30,740 nucleotides of DNA from Methylophaga sp. Lineage in GTDB: Bacteria; Pseudomonadota; Gammaproteobacteria; Nitrosococcales; Methylophagaceae. The DNA lies in contig SKGV01000145.1 in the NCBI GenBank assembly GCA_007117275.1, positions 1 through 30,740 on the forward strand, in the 5' to 3' direction. Below are positions 16,333 to 26,619 of this stretch, in pieces; position 1 is the stretch's first letter; every line of letters begins with the position of its first letter. A program made the translations under genes and the position numbers. The notes under the pieces were generated by a model. The model was not told the DNA's origin. It did no database searches and was given only the letters and a program-made list of their open reading frames with translations.

Positions 16333-19052
16333 TATTTCAATGCCCCGTGACAGTGTTTGTATTTTTTGCCAGAACCACATGGACAGGGATCATTACGACC
16401 GACCTTTTCACCCTCACGGGTAAAAGGCTGTGCTTGTCTGGGCTCTGCTTCCTGTGCATCTGATTGACTAGCCAGGGCTTCAGGCGAGGCATGCTGATAC
16501 TGAACGTTTTCTGATTGACGGCGTTGTTCTTCAACGGCTTCAACATCCTCAGGTGCGCGCACCTTGACTTTGGAAAGCAGCATCACTACATCACGTTTGA
16601 TCGATACCAACATGCTGGAAAACAGCTGGAAAGCCTCACGCTTATATTCCTGTTTGGGATCTTTCTGGGCATAGCCGCGTAAATTGATCCCCTGACGCAG
16701 ATAATCCATCTGGGCAAGGTGCTCTTTCCATTGGCTATCCAGTGTTTGTAGCATGATGGCTTTTTCGAAATGACGCATCAGCTCTGAACCGACGGTAGTT
16801 TCTTTCTCTTGGTAAGCGTGTTGTGCAGATTCCACAATCTTGTCACGCAGCGATTCTTCATGCAGCGTGTCATCTTCCTCAAGCCATTTGCTCAATGGCA
16901 GAACCAAACCAAAGTCTTCTTGCAAGGCCTGCTCAAGTCCCGGCACATTCCACTGTTCATCAATGCTGTTTGGGGGAATATACAAACTGATTACGTCATT
17001 GATAACATTGCGGCGCATTGAGTTAAACGTATCAAACACATCATCCGCCAACATCAGCTCATTGCGTTGCTCATAAACCACTTTACGCTGGTCGTTGGCG
17101 ACATCATCAAATTCCAACAACTGTTTACGGATATCGAAGTTATGACCTTCCACCTTACGCTGCGCGTTTTCAATCGCCCGACTAACCCATGGATGCTCGA
17201 TTGCCTCGCCTTCTTCCATGCCCAGCTTTTGCATTAAACCAGTCATGCGGTCAGAGGCAAAGATACGCATAAGGCTGTCTTCGAGGGACAGATAGAATCT
17301 GGTAGATCCGGGATCACCCTGACGTCCAGAACGTCCACGCAACTGATTATCAATGCGTCTTGACTCATGACGTTCGGTACCGATTATGTGCAAACCACCG
17401 GCGGCTAACACCTCATCATGGCGTGCTTGCCATTCTGTTTTGATTTTGGCTGTTTGCGTCGGATCTGGGGTGTCACCAAGCGCTTCAAGCTCCTCTTCCA
17501 GACTGCCGCCAAGCACAATGTCGGTGCCTCGACCGGCCATATTGGTCGCGATTGTGACTGCACCCGGACGACCGGCCTGAGCAATAATGTGTGCTTCCTT
17601 TTCATGAAACTTGGCGTTTAACACTTCATGAGGGATTTTTGCTTTGTTCAGCAGATTATCGAGATATTCAGAACTCTCAATCGAGGCAGTACCCACCAGC
17701 ACCGGCTGTTTGCGAACCACACACTCCTTGATATCTTCAAGGATTGCGTCATATTTTTCATGTGCTGTCAGATAGATACGATCTGCTTCATCCTTACGCA
17801 ACATCTCCCTGTGAGTAGGAATCACGATAACCTCAAGGCCGTAGATCGATTGCAGCTCAAAGGCCTCGGTATCAGCAGTACCTGTCATGCCGGAGAGTTT
17901 TTCGTAGAGTCGGAAATAATTCTGGAAAGTTATCGATGCCAGCGTCTGGTTTTCGTTTTGCACGGAAACACCTTCTTTTGCCTCGATGGCTTGATGCAGG
18001 CCCTCTGACCAGCGTCTGCCAGGCATTGTTCTACCAGTGAATTCATCAACGATGACCACTTGGTCATTTTGCACAATGTAATCGACATCCCGATGAAACA
18101 GCACATGGGCTCGTAACGCAGCGTTTACATGATGCATCAATCCTATGTTGGCGGCATCATAAAGACTGGCGTCTTCGTCCAGCAAGCCCGCTTCAGTGAG
18201 TAGTTGCTCAATCTTCTCGTGACCGTCTTCAGTGAAAAATACCTGTTTGTTTTTCTCATCAACCGTGTAGTCACCGGGAATGGTAACGTCCTCCCCCTCT
18301 CCCTCCTGTTTGATTAGATTAGGAATCAGTATGTTGATTTGCTGGTAACGCTCAGAGCTGTCTTCGGCCGGCCCGGAAATAATCAGTGGTGTTCTGGCTT
18401 CGTCAATCAGAATTGAGTCAACTTCATCCACCACGGCGAAATGCAGTTTGCGCTGAACCCTATCTTCAACACGAAACGCCATGTTGTCGCGAAGATAATC
18501 AAAACCAAACTCATTGTTGGTACCGTAGGTAATATCAGCAGCGTATGCTGCTCGCCGTTCTTCATTGCTCAAGCCGGAAACGATGACACCGGTGCTCAAA
18601 CCAAGAAAACCATAAAGACGACTCATCCAAGCCGAGTCACGCCGAGCGAGGTAGTCATTCACGGTGATAACGTGAACACCTTCATCTTTCAGCGCATTGA
18701 GATATACCGCGAGGGTGGCGACCAGTGTTTTACCTTCACCGGTTTTCATTTCGGCAATTTTGCCCTGATTTAGCACCATACCGCCGATCATCTGCACATC
18801 AAAATGACGCATGCCCAAGACACGCTTACCAGCTTCGCGCACCACAGCAAAGGCTTGAGGTAGGATGTCATCCAGATTTTTTCCTTCGGTCAGCTGCTGC
18901 TTAAACTCGGCTGTTTTAGCCTGCAGCGCCGAGTCATCAAGCTGCTCGATGATGGGCTCTAACGCATTGACCTCATCGACAATTTTCTGAAGTTTTTTGA
19001 CCACACGCTCATTGCGACTGCCAAAAATTTTGCTGAAAAACTTGCTAACCAT
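16332..19052 (-). CDS. secA: Preprotein translocase ATPase SecA
   Basis: The motor that pushes unfolded precursor proteins through SecYEG. The 906-residue protein is full length. Walker A MKTGEGKT is at 102-109, the [16 protein letters not shown]alker B region follows the preprotein-binding start, and the second nucleotide-binding fold carries [14 protein letters not shown] and [11 protein letters not shown]. The C-terminal zinc finger [14 protein letters not shown], used for SecB and lipid binding, is intact. ATG 19052 is preceded by AGG and matches family N-termini; the longer frame from 19091 is rejected. A sigma-70-like promoter lies upstream. There is no SecM-like arrest peptide gene before it, unlike E. 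coli, so regulation must differ. Confidence 0.98.
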   Translation of the reverse strand: MVSKFFSKIFGSRNERVVKKLQKIVDEVNALEPIIEQLDDSALQAKTAEFKQQLTEGKNLDDILPQAFAVVREAGKRVLGMRHFDVQMIGGMVLNQGKIAEMKTGEGKTLVATLAVYLNALKDEGVHVITVNDYLARRDSAWMSRLYGFLGLSTGVIVSGLSNEERRAAYAADITYGTNNEFGFDYLRDNMAFRVEDRVQRKLHFAVVDEVDSILIDEARTPLIISGPAEDSSERYQQINILIPNLIKQEGEGEDVTIPGDYTVDEKNKQVFFTEDGHEKIEQLLTEAGLLDEDASLYDAANIGLMHHVNAALRAHVLFHRDVDYIVQNDQVVIVDEFTGRTMPGRRWSEGLHQAIEAKEGVSVQNENQTLASITFQNYFRLYEKLSGMTGTADTEAFELQSIYGLEVIVIPTHREMLRKDEADRIYLTAHEKYDAILEDIKECVVRKQPVLVGTASIESSEYLDNLLNKAKIPHEVLNAKFHEKEAHIIAQAGRPGAVTIATNMAGRGTDIVLGGSLEEELEALGDTPDPTQTAKIKTEWQARHDEVLAAGGLHIIGTERHESRRIDNQLRGRSGRQGDPGSTRFYLSLEDSLMRIFASDRMTGLMQKLGMEEGEAIEHPWVSRAIENAQRKVEGHNFDIRKQLLEFDDVANDQRKVVYEQRNELMLADDVFDTFNSMRRNVINDVISLYIPPNSIDEQWNVPGLEQALQEDFGLVLPLSKWLEEDDTLHEESLRDKIVESAQHAYQEKETTVGSELMRHFEKAIMLQTLDSQWKEHLAQMDYLRQGINLRGYAQKDPKQEYKREAFQLFSSMLVSIKRDVVMLLSKVKVRAPEDVEAVEEQRRQSENVQYQHASPEALASQSDAQEAEPRQAQPFTREGEKVGRNDPCPCGSGKKYKHCHGALK

Positions 19053-19109
19053 GTGTTTACCTGTTGTTGGAATGCGGCGAAACCCGACCAATTTGTCTCA
19101 AATCGGCTG

Positions 19110-19138
19110 ATTATAGCGATTACGTCTGGATTTATCGA
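19110..19138 (-). promoter_or_regulatory. Sigma-70 promoter upstream of secA
   Basis: On the minus strand TCGATA at 19138-19133 (four of six to TTGACA) and a perfect TATAAT at 19115-19110 are 17 bases apart. Initiation near 19103 would give a leader of about 50 bases to the secA ATG. This is the best core promoter match in the window. Confidence 0.6.
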
Positions 19139-19198
19139 ACGGCCAATGTCTGAGTGTGGCGATACATACCCTGAATTACAAGAGTATCACCGGCAGAA

Positions 19199-20110
19199 TC
19201 AGTTCAGATAGTTATATGGATTGACTGGTTTTCCATCCCTGATGACTTCATAGTGCACATGAGGCGCCGTAGAGCGACCGGTTGACCCCATCAATGCAAT
19301 GACTTCTCCTCGGCTGACACGCTGACCTAGCTCAACCTTCAGAGTCTTGTTGTGCGCGTATCGAGTAACATATCCGTTACCGTGATCAATTTCAATCAGA
19401 CCACCATAATCCCCGCGCACACCCGACCAGCTGACAATGCCATCAGCGACAGCATGGATGGCAGTACCTTCTCTTCCAGCAAAATCCACTCCGCGATGGT
19501 ATGTCCTTCGACCATTAAAAGGATCAACCCGCTGACCGTAAAAAGAAGAAAGCCAAGTTTTATTTTCGGGAACTGGTTTACCTGAAGGAATCGCTGAAGT
19601 GATGTTATCTTTGGTGATCAGGATATCCTGCAGATTGTTTAAGCGAGTCTCTTGCGCTGAAAAAGCGGCTGATAACCAACCCAGTCCTTGCTCGAATTCA
19701 TAACTGCTAAGCCAGTCACCAGAGAATTCAGTACCACCGACACCGGCAGGCTCATCCAGCATAAAATCGCTGATGTCCAGACCCGCGACTTCGGCCAGAT
19801 GTTCGCTCAAGACCTTTAGTCGCATTGCTTCAGCCTGCAAGCCTCCCAGTTGTTTTGCATAAAAGCCGTGAATGCTGTCTTTGTCGGATAATCCAGTCCC
19901 AGACGCGAATAGTCGAGAGGTATGTGTGAACGTGGGCAGATAATCCGCTGTTAAAGCTGGCAATGCACGTTGTTGAGACCAATGATGCAGAGAAATCGCG
20001 CTAAAGCCCAGCAATGTCAGCAGAGTCAGCGCCATCAACGTCAGGCGGAGTGGCGTAAGGTACCAGTGCCTGTGTCGAGATCTGTTTGAAGATATAATTA
20101 TTACTTGCAC
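19199..20110 (-). CDS. Membrane-anchored M23 family peptidase
   Basis: A 303-residue protein with a basic N-terminus and one membrane segment at about 22-42, leaving the rest in the periplasm. The C-terminal LytM domain (about 187-303) has complete zinc sites: His205 and Asp209 in HRGVD, His253 in YAHN, and HVH at 284-286. It may therefore cut cell-wall cross-links, in contrast to the degenerate EnvC/NlpD activators. The middle part (80-170) is helical and may be a coiled coil. The start is GTG 20110, placed by the basic-hydrophobic leader; ribosome binding sequence is weak. It lies 146 bases before secA and diverges from dciA by 28 bases, the same position as a peptidase gene next to secA in pseudomonads. 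Confidence 0.93.
   Translation of the reverse strand: MQVIIISSNRSRHRHWYLTPLRLTLMALTLLTLLGFSAISLHHWSQQRALPALTADYLPTFTHTSRLFASGTGLSDKDSIHGFYAKQLGGLQAEAMRLKVLSEHLAEVAGLDISDFMLDEPAGVGGTEFSGDWLSSYEFEQGLGWLSAAFSAQETRLNNLQDILITKDNITSAIPSGKPVPENKTWLSSFYGQRVDPFNGRRTYHRGVDFAGREGTAIHAVADGIVSWSGVRGDYGGLIEIDHGNGYVTRYAHNKTLKVELGQRVSRGEVIALMGSTGRSTAPHVHYEVIRDGKPVNPYNYLN
20093..20098 (+). promoter_or_regulatory. Possible -10 box for dciA
   Basis: A perfect TATAAT lies inside the first codons of the divergent peptidase gene, 41 bases before the dciA ATG. No convincing -35 is found at 16-18 bases spacing, so the assignment is tentative. Confidence 0.25.
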
Positions 20111-20138
20111 TGCATCTCAAACCTGTTATTAATGAGCC

Positions 20139-20582
20139 ATGAGCAAATCACCGGAACCTCTCCGCAAAATCCTTGATAACAACACTCGCTTAGCAGCACT
20201 GACTAAGCGAAGCCGGCAGTTAAGCCAGCTGAATCATATTTTGCACAACATCCTACCCTCAAGATTCAGCGAACACTGCCAACTGGCTAATCTCAGTGAC
20301 AATAAGGTCATCATTCTTTGTGACCAATCCAGCTATGCCAGTATGTTGCGTTTCCAGTCAGCACATATCTGCAAGACACTCAGCCAACAAACAGGCATGA
20401 ATGTACAGCAGCTTGAAGTCAAAGTCAGGCCATTGAGTCACAGCCGCCGCGCCGAGCGCCACAACCAAATGTATTTATCAAAGCGCAGCGCCATAAGTCT
20501 TGAACAAGCAGCATCCGGAATTGATGAGGGCGCACTGAAAACAGCGCTTGAACAGTTGGCCAAGCGCTGTCGTCAAGATTAG
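20139..20582 (+). CDS. dciA: DUF721 protein, DciA-type replicative helicase operator
   Basis: A 147-residue basic protein with the DUF721 domain in residues about 20-105 (the hallmark positions are the LNHILHNILP helix and the VIILCDQSSYASMLRFQ strand-helix unit). DciA is the ancestral bacterial factor that helps load the DnaB helicase at replication origins, replaced in E. coli by DnaC. Its presence suggests a DnaA-DnaB-DciA system in this organism. The C-terminal tail (about 105-147) is Lys/Arg/Gln-rich and probably disordered. It is the only plus-strand gene in the right half; its stop lies three bases from the lpxC stop. Confidence 0.88.
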   Translation: MSKSPEPLRKILDNNTRLAALTKRSRQLSQLNHILHNILPSRFSEHCQLANLSDNKVIILCDQSSYASMLRFQSAHICKTLSQQTGMNVQQLEVKVRPLSHSRRAERHNQMYLSKRSAISLEQAASGIDEGALKTALEQLAKRCRQD

Positions 20583-20585
20583 TAG

Positions 20586-21503
20586 TTAATTGCTGAGAGA
20601 GGCCGCAGGACGGCTGAAAAGGATGGGGGCATCCTTGTCTTCCTCAAAGCTCACCAACTCCCAGGCATCCTCTTGCGCCAGTAACTTTCGCAAAAGCTTG
20701 TTATTTACTTCGTGACCCGACTTGTGACCACTGAAAGCACCAATCAGGCTGTGTCCTAACAGGTAGAGATCACCAATCGCATCCAGCACCTTGTGACGAA
20801 CAAACTCGTCGTCATAGCGCAGGCCATCTTCGTTAAGCACGCGAAAATCATCAACAACAATGGCATTGTCCATGCTACCACCTAGCGCCAGGTTCATCTC
20901 ACGCAACTTCTCGATATCTTTCATAAAGCCAAAGGTTCTCGCACGACTGACTTCACGCACAAATGAGGTTGAAGAAAAATCAACTTCAACCTGCTGGGGT
21001 CTACCAGTAAACGCCGGATGTTCAAAGTCAATGGTGAAAGAGACTTTAAATCCTTCGAAAGGCTCGAATCGAGCCCATTTATCACCATCCTCAAGCATCA
21101 CGGGTTTTTTGATGCGAATAAACTTTTTGGCTGCTGGCTGCTCTTCAATCCCTGCCGATTGCACCAGGAATACAAACGGACCGGCACTGCCATCCATGAT
21201 GGGCACTTCAGGCGCGTTGAGTTCAATATAAGCATTATCTATCCCGAGACCGGCAAAAGCCGACAGCAAATGTTCGACTGTCGATACTTTCTGTCCATTC
21301 TGGATCAGTGTTGTCGACAGCGCAGTTTCACCGACATTTTCTGCTTTGGCCTCGATCTCTACCACAGGATCTAGGTCAACCCTGCGAAAGATAATTCCCG
21401 TGTTAGGGGCCGCCGGACGCAACGTCAAATAGACCATTTCGCCACTATGCAAACCGACACCGGTCGCACGAATCATGTTTTTTAATGTTCGCTGCTTGAT
21501 CAC
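20586..21503 (-). CDS. lpxC: UDP-3-O-acyl-N-acetylglucosamine deacetylase LpxC
   Basis: Zinc deacetylase that makes the committed step of lipid A synthesis. The 305-residue protein has zinc ligands His78 (VEHLLSA), His237 and Asp241 ([10 protein letters not shown]), and catalytic His264 in GHKSGHE. Start is GTG 21503, supported by a strong AAGGGGG eight bases upstream and by identity of the MIKQRTLK start with E. coli LpxC. It follows ftsZ by 82 bases with its own promoter candidate. The C-terminal tail ends RPAASLSN and lacks the nonpolar LA-type ending that targets E. coli LpxC to FtsH. Confidence 0.98.
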   Translation of the reverse strand: MIKQRTLKNMIRATGVGLHSGEMVYLTLRPAAPNTGIIFRRVDLDPVVEIEAKAENVGETALSTTLIQNGQKVSTVEHLLSAFAGLGIDNAYIELNAPEVPIMDGSAGPFVFLVQSAGIEEQPAAKKFIRIKKPVMLEDGDKWARFEPFEGFKVSFTIDFEHPAFTGRPQQVEVDFSSTSFVREVSRARTFGFMKDIEKLREMNLALGGSMDNAIVVDDFRVLNEDGLRYDDEFVRHKVLDAIGDLYLLGHSLIGAFSGHKSGHEVNNKLLRKLLAQEDAWELVSFEEDKDAPILFSRPAASLSN

Positions 21504-21552
21504 GGTGCTATCCCCCTTCTGTGTTACACATCAGATAATAGTATCATTTACT

Positions 21553-21582
21553 TATATATTGCCACCAGCTTTGCTTTGACAA
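21553..21582 (-). promoter_or_regulatory. Candidate promoter of lpxC between ftsZ and lpxC
   Basis: On the minus strand TTGTCA at 21582-21577 (five of six to TTGACA) is followed after 18 bases by TATATA at 21558-21553 (four of six). The surrounding 30 bases are AT-rich. A separate promoter would allow lpxC to be expressed independently of the division operon, as in E. coli. Confidence 0.4.
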
Positions 21583-21585
21583 ATT

Positions 21586-22743
21586 TTAGTCCGCCTGACG
21601 TCTCAGAAAAGCTGGAATATCCAGATAATCCATGTTTACATCACCGTTTGCCACTTGTTTCTGCTGGTTGACTTTTTCCTTGCGAATGACGGTTGGTTCA
21701 TCATAGTCAATGTCTACTGGCTTTTTGACAATTTCAATTTGCGGAGCGCTGGGCTGGCTGACAGGCCTTGCAGCCATTAACTTTTGAGCACCTAAACCAG
21801 TTGCCACGACAGTCACACGGAGTTCATCTGTCATTTCAGGATCAATCACAGTACCCACAACCACTGTCGCGTCTTCTGATGCAAATTCCTTAATTGTATT
21901 ACCCACTTCCTCAAACTCACCAATGCTCATATCCAAGCCTGCAGTGATGTTCACCAGAACACCCCTGGCACCGGCCAGATCAACATCTTCCAATAATGGG
22001 CTGGACACCGCCAATCGAGCCGCTTCCACTGCGCGTTGTTCACCGGAAGCACGACCTGTTCCCATCATAGCCATACCCATTTCTGACATAACAGTTCTTA
22101 CGTCGGCAAAGTCCACGTTAATCATGCCTTCACGAGTGATAAGTTCAGCAATTCCTTGTACAGCGCCCAGCAATACATCGTTGGCTGATTTGAACGCACT
22201 TAGCAAACTCATTTCCTTGCCGAGCACTTTCAATAGCTTTTCGTTGGGAATCGTAATCAGCGAATCAACATGCTGACTCAGTTCATCAATGCCAGCACCT
22301 GCAATTTTCATCCGTTTTGAACCTTCAAACGGAAACGGCTTAGTGACAACAGCCACCGTGAGAATACCCATTTCTTTAGCAACCTGGGCAACTACAGGTG
22401 CCGCACCAGTGCCAGTTCCGCCTCCCATCCCCGCGGTGATGAACACCATGTCGGCACCGCTGATGACCTCCATGATTCTCTCACGATCTTCCAATGCCGC
22501 TTGACGACCCACATCAGGGTTTGCACCTGCGCCGAGTCCTTTGGTGATATCTGTTCCCAATTGCAGATGTGTTGTTGCAGAACTCTTGCGCAAGGCCTGT
22601 GCATCCGTATTAGCGCAGATAAAATCTACCCCTTCAATCTGATTTGCAACCATGTGCTCAAGCGCATTGCCTCCGCCACCGCCGACACCCACCACCTTGA
22701 TCACGGCATTCGCTGTGTATGTATCGATTAATTCAAAAGTCAT
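21586..22743 (-). CDS. ftsZ: Cell division GTPase FtsZ
   Basis: Tubulin-like GTPase that forms the Z ring. The 385-residue protein has the nucleotide-binding GGGGGNA at 21-27, tubulin signature GGGTGTG at 107-113, the T7 synergy loop region NVDFADV, a variable linker from about 315 and the conserved C-terminal peptide DIPAFLRRQ that binds FtsA and ZipA. ATG 22743 is preceded by GGGGGT at good spacing and matches family N-termini; a frame extending to 22767 is rejected. It is 33 bases after ftsA, the first real gap in the cluster read from murD. Confidence 0.98.
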   Translation of the reverse strand: MTFELIDTYTANAVIKVVGVGGGGGNALEHMVANQIEGVDFICANTDAQALRKSSATTHLQLGTDITKGLGAGANPDVGRQAALEDRERIMEVISGADMVFITAGMGGGTGTGAAPVVAQVAKEMGILTVAVVTKPFPFEGSKRMKIAGAGIDELSQHVDSLITIPNEKLLKVLGKEMSLLSAFKSANDVLLGAVQGIAELITREGMINVDFADVRTVMSEMGMAMMGTGRASGEQRAVEAARLAVSSPLLEDVDLAGARGVLVNITAGLDMSIGEFEEVGNTIKEFASEDATVVVGTVIDPEMTDELRVTVVATGLGAQKLMAARPVSQPSAPQIEIVKKPVDIDYDEPTVIRKEKVNQQKQVANGDVNMDYLDIPAFLRRQAD

Positions 22744-22776
22744 GATATTACCCCCATTATTTTTCAAACAAACGTG

Positions 22777-24030
22777 CTAAAAATTGCCCTGAAACCAACT
22801 CTTCATTCTGGCAAGCATTCCTTTAAAGCCATCATTTACCCGGGTTTCCTGATGCCCGGAAAAATGCTGTTCGTTTCCAAACAACAGTAAACCTACACCT
22901 GTTGCATGAATCGGATTTCTCACTACATCCACCAGTCCACCGACATGCTGTGGCACCCCAAGACGAACCGGCAGGTGAAACACCTCTTCTGCCAACTCGA
23001 TTAAGCCTTCAATCTTTGCACTGCCGCCAGTTAGCACTACACCAGCTGCCAACATTTCTTCATAGCCACTTCGCCGCAGTTCGGCCTGAACCAGCATTAG
23101 TAGCTCTTCATAGCGCGGTTCCACGACTTCAGCCAAGGTTTGTCTGGCCAGTTGACGCGGCGCCCTCTCGCCAACACTCGGAACCTCAATTGTTTCGTCC
23201 TCACGCGCCAGTTGTGTCAGCGCACACGCATACTTGATCTTGATTTCTTCTGCATGCTGAGTAGGTGTTCGCAGTGCCACGGCAATATCGTTCGTCACCT
23301 GATCACCCGCAATGGGAATGACCGCCGTATGCCGGATAGCACCATCGACAAACACCGCAATATCCGTGGTACCGCCGCCGATGTCGACCAGGCAGACACC
23401 CAATTCTTTCTCATCTTGCTCGAGTACTGAATAGCTGGATGCCATTTGCTCCAAGATGATGCCATCAACAGCCAAGCCACAACGCTCGATACATTTGACG
23501 ATATTCTGCGCTGCGCTCACCGCACCAGTAATCAGATGCACTTTGGCTTCAAGTCGAACACCGGACATGCCAATCGGCTCGCGAATACCTTCTTGATTGT
23601 CAATAATGTATTCCTGTGGCAGGACATGCAGTAATTGCTGATCGCCCGGGAAATGAACAGCTCTGGCAGCATCAAGCACTCTGTCCACGTCGCCTTGAGT
23701 GACCTCTTTGTCGCGAATGGCGACGGTGCCATGAGAGTTCAAGCTTCTGATGTGGCTGCCGGCGATGCCGGCAAACACTGAATAGATTTGACAGCCAGCC
23801 ATAAGTTCAGCTTCTTCGATCGCTCTTTGAATGGACTGGACAGTAGACTCTATGTTGACGACCACCCCTTTTTTCATCCCTCTTGCAGGATGTGAGCCAA
23901 TCCCTATGATTTCCAGTGCTGCCTCTGTGGGACCAGCATCACTGACTGGTGCTGCCACAATAGCCACTACTTTAGATGTTCCGATATCCAAGCCTACGAT
24001 CAATTCTCGTTCATTACGTTTTGACATCAT
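22777..24030 (-). CDS. ftsA: Cell division protein FtsA
   Basis: Actin-like ATPase that tethers FtsZ to the membrane and recruits later division proteins. The 417-residue protein has the phosphate-1 loop DIGTSKV near 15-21, phosphate-2 DIGGGTTDIAV in the middle, the adenosine motif LTGGSA near 338, and a C-terminal amphipathic helix (GMLARMKSWFQGNF) for membrane binding. Two adjacent ATG codons at 24030 and 24027 are both possible; the first overlaps the ftsQ stop as ATGA, and GGGAAGG lies immediately upstream, slightly better placed for the second. Confidence 0.97.
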   Translation of the reverse strand: MMSKRNERELIVGLDIGTSKVVAIVAAPVSDAGPTEAALEIIGIGSHPARGMKKGVVVNIESTVQSIQRAIEEAELMAGCQIYSVFAGIAGSHIRSLNSHGTVAIRDKEVTQGDVDRVLDAARAVHFPGDQQLLHVLPQEYIIDNQEGIREPIGMSGVRLEAKVHLITGAVSAAQNIVKCIERCGLAVDGIILEQMASSYSVLEQDEKELGVCLVDIGGGTTDIAVFVDGAIRHTAVIPIAGDQVTNDIAVALRTPTQHAEEIKIKYACALTQLAREDETIEVPSVGERAPRQLARQTLAEVVEPRYEELLMLVQAELRRSGYEEMLAAGVVLTGGSAKIEGLIELAEEVFHLPVRLGVPQHVGGLVDVVRNPIHATGVGLLLFGNEQHFSGHQETRVNDGFKGMLARMKSWFQGNF

Positions 24031-24797
24031 ACCTTCCCGTTAAAATCAGGTTGTTGACCGCTTCGCCAGACCACTGCCAGACCATTGGTATATCGCATAT
24101 CTACCACTTTAATTGCGGCTTGATGGCGTCCAAGTTCGTTAGCAAATACCGTAACAAAGCGTTCCAATCTGGCGTGTCCATCAGCCCGTCCCAACAACAA
24201 CTTCATGTCATCTGTAAACGTCACTTCCCATGAGCGTCTCGCATCAACACTCAAGTCAGAGATTCGCAGTCCCAGCATAGAAACCTGTTGTTGAATCTCC
24301 ACCAGGCGTCTCACCATCATGACGTTAGTGCCTTCGGGACCATGCAGGCGAACCAGACCTTGCGGAAAGGTATCTGGATCTGGAAAAAACACTTCGCCAC
24401 GAGTATTGACCAGACCATTGTCATTCCAGAGTGCAATCACCCTTTGTTCTTCAACGATGAGGTGCAGCGTATCCGGCCAAACACGACGTACTCTCAGCTG
24501 ATACACCCATGGCAATGCCTCACCAGCGGCTCGAATTGCAGCGACATTGACATTCAAAAAACTACCAGAAACAGAGGGCATCACGGCATGAACCAAATCC
24601 TCGCGGCCTGTTTGACGCATATCTCCTTCCACAGTGACATGCAGAATTGGCAGCGTGGCTTCGCGTTGCAGATAGACAGCCAAGGCAATCAACGTCAATA
24701 AAGCAATGACGGCAGTGGCATCACGCAAATAACGCATGTCACGCTTCTGCTTTCGAGGCTGATTTCTGCTGGCACCTTTTGGACGACGTATTGCCAT
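24027..24797 (-). CDS. ftsQ: Cell division protein FtsQ
   Basis: Bitopic divisome protein that recruits FtsB/FtsL. The 256-residue protein has a very basic cytoplasmic N-terminus, one membrane helix at about 26-45, a POTRA domain beginning LPILHVTVEGD and a beta domain ending in KVVDMRYTNGLAVVW. ATG 24797 shares its A with the ddl stop (TGATG), indicating coupling; the longer frame inside ddl is rejected. Confidence 0.96.
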   Translation of the reverse strand: MAIRRPKGASRNQPRKQKRDMRYLRDATAVIALLTLIALAVYLQREATLPILHVTVEGDMRQTGREDLVHAVMPSVSGSFLNVNVAAIRAAGEALPWVYQLRVRRVWPDTLHLIVEEQRVIALWNDNGLVNTRGEVFFPDPDTFPQGLVRLHGPEGTNVMMVRRLVEIQQQVSMLGLRISDLSVDARRSWEVTFTDDMKLLLGRADGHARLERFVTVFANELGRHQAAIKVVDMRYTNGLAVVWRSGQQPDFNGKV

Positions 24798-25729
24798 CAG
24801 CCATCTTCCTCTAAGGTGGTTTGCAGAATGCTCAGGCACAAGGTGCCAAAATCGACACCCGCAGCTTTTGCCGCCATGGGCACTAAACTGTGATCAGTCA
24901 TGCCCGGAACGCTATTTGCCTCAAGCAGATAAAACTGTCCGTTATGGTGTCTCATGACGTCTACACGCCCCCAACCTTTCATGCCCAAGGCATTGAATGC
25001 ATGAAGTGCCAGGCGCTTACACTCGGCTTCCGCCTGAGCATCAAGGCCACAGGGACAAAGATATTCGGTGGTATTGGCCTGATACTTGGCTTCAAAATCA
25101 TAAAACTCTCTTGGTGTTTGCAGCCGAAACACAGGCAGAGCTTCATTTGCGAGAATTGAAACGGTGTACTCGGCTCCATCTACCCATTGCTCTGCGATAA
25201 GATCAGCATCAAAGCGAGCAGCCTCAACAATAGCTTCATGCAGATCGGCACGATTGTTGACCTTGCTCATACCGATGCTGGAGCCCTCATTAACTGGCTT
25301 GACCACCAACGGCAGACCCATTTTTTCAATTAAGTAGTCGGGGTCTGTGTCAGCGAGAATTTGTTCGAAATCTGGGGTAGGCAAGCCTTGTTGCATCCAT
25401 ACATATTTACTGAGACGCTTATTCATCGAGAGCACAGCAGCGCTGATGTCACTACCTGTATACGGAAGACCCATGCTTCTCAACAATCCCTGAATCTCGC
25501 CGTCCTCTCCGCCACGACCGTGCAAAACAATAAATGCCCGGTCAAAACGACCAGTCAGCAATTGCTGGGCAACATCAGTCCCGACATCAACGCCATGCGC
25601 ATCGACATTCAGCTCCTTCAGGGCCCGCAAAACAGCTTTGCCACTGCGCAGAGAAATTTCACGTTCAGCAGAACGCCCGCCCATTAATACGGCAACCCGA
25701 CCAAACCTTGTTGCCTGCTGCTGCATCAT
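24797..25729 (-). CDS. ddl: D-alanine--D-alanine ligase
   Basis: ATP-grasp ligase making the D-Ala-D-Ala dipeptide for MurF. The 310-residue protein has the N-terminal MGGRSAEREISL motif, HGRGGEDGEIQG, the EGSSIGMSKV serine loop, the FYDFEAKY loop whose tyrosine indicates D-alanine rather than D-lactate specificity, and NSVPGMTDHSLVP at the second metal site. This is the DdlB position within the division cluster. Its ATG overlaps the murB stop by four bases (ATGA); a second ATG follows directly. Confidence 0.97.
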   Translation of the reverse strand: MMQQQATRFGRVAVLMGGRSAEREISLRSGKAVLRALKELNVDAHGVDVGTDVAQQLLTGRFDRAFIVLHGRGGEDGEIQGLLRSMGLPYTGSDISAAVLSMNKRLSKYVWMQQGLPTPDFEQILADTDPDYLIEKMGLPLVVKPVNEGSSIGMSKVNNRADLHEAIVEAARFDADLIAEQWVDGAEYTVSILANEALPVFRLQTPREFYDFEAKYQANTTEYLCPCGLDAQAEAECKRLALHAFNALGMKGWGRVDVMRHHNGQFYLLEANSVPGMTDHSLVPMAAKAAGVDFGTLCLSILQTTLEEDG

Positions 25730-26619
25730 GTGTGCTCTCCCACAATGTGCACTTCAGGCACTAGCTTTACTCCGTGCTGCATTTCCACTTTTTGCTGCAC
25801 CAAATGAATCAGTGTTTCGATGTCTTTAGCACTGGCATTCGCATCACTCACGATAAAATTGGCATGTTTTTCAGAAACACTGGCACCACCGACTCTGAAG
25901 CCCTTGAGTCCACTGACTTCTATCAAACGCCCAGCATAATCACCCGGTGGATTACGAAACACAGAACCCGCGCATGGCTGACTAGTTGGCTGACTGGCAT
26001 TACGTTTCTTAAGCAAGTCTCGAATCAGCGCCTGCTCCTGTTGACTGTCACCTGGCTTGAACAGCAGTGTTGCAGAGACGAACCATTCACCTTCAGGTGC
26101 TTGCACATGGCGATAACTGACATTGAAATCTGTCTTGGGTCGCTTCCTCAAGACACCTGCACGATCTACCGTGTTGAGTTGTTCAACAAAATCCCAGGTC
26201 TCCGAACCATGTGCTCCAGCATTCATAGCCAGCGCGCCACCCAAGGTTCCAGGAATACCAGCCAGAAAAGCGGCACCGGCTAGACCCGCCTTGGCAGTCT
26301 GTTTAGCAAGTTTGCTGCAGTACACACCCACCTCAGCAGTGACCTTGTTACCCTTCACTTCAATGGCCTGTAAGGTGCCAGCGCTAGCAATGACTGTTCC
26401 AGAAAAACCGCCATCCCTGACCAACAAATTACTGCCCAGCCCTAACCACATCAGTGCTTCATTTTCAGGCAATTGCGATAAAAACATTGCCAGGTCTTTG
26501 GCATCTGCAGGTTGATAAAAACGCTGCGCAATACCGCCTACTCGCCAAGAGGTATGTTTTGCCAATGGCTCGTTGAGTTTTAATTCGCCTCGAAGGCCAT
26601 GATGCAATGCAAGACTCAT
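25726..26619 (-). CDS. murB: UDP-N-acetylenolpyruvoylglucosamine reductase, compact type II MurB
   Basis: FAD enzyme that reduces enolpyruvyl-UDP-GlcNAc to UDP-MurNAc. The 297-residue protein has the FAD-binding LGLGSNLLV near 59-67, [17 protein letters not shown] at 122-138, Tyr-Arg at 169-170 and the catalytic serine Ser219 in GSVFRNP. It is shorter than E. coli MurB and lacks the extra loop of type I enzymes, placing it in type II. It sits between murC and ddl, overlapping both by four bases (ATGA); E. coli has no murB here. Confidence 0.97.
   Translation of the reverse strand: MSLALHHGLRGELKLNEPLAKHTSWRVGGIAQRFYQPADAKDLAMFLSQLPENEALMWLGLGSNLLVRDGGFSGTVIASAGTLQAIEVKGNKVTAEVGVYCSKLAKQTAKAGLAGAAFLAGIPGTLGGALAMNAGAHGSETWDFVEQLNTVDRAGVLRKRPKTDFNVSYRHVQAPEGEWFVSATLLFKPGDSQQEQALIRDLLKKRNASQPTSQPCAGSVFRNPPGDYAGRLIEVSGLKGFRVGGASVSEKHANFIVSDANASAKDIETLIHLVQQKVEMQHGVKLVPEVHIVGEHT

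Noticed and set aside
16337..16546. Minus-strand frame overlapping the secA 3' end
   Set aside because: Different frame from secA, repetitive basic residues, and secA with its zinc finger explains the region.
21562..21569. Chi-like octamer (GCTGGTGG on the minus strand) before lpxC
   Set aside because: Octamers of this kind occur by chance and Chi sequence is species-specific; one copy is not evidence.
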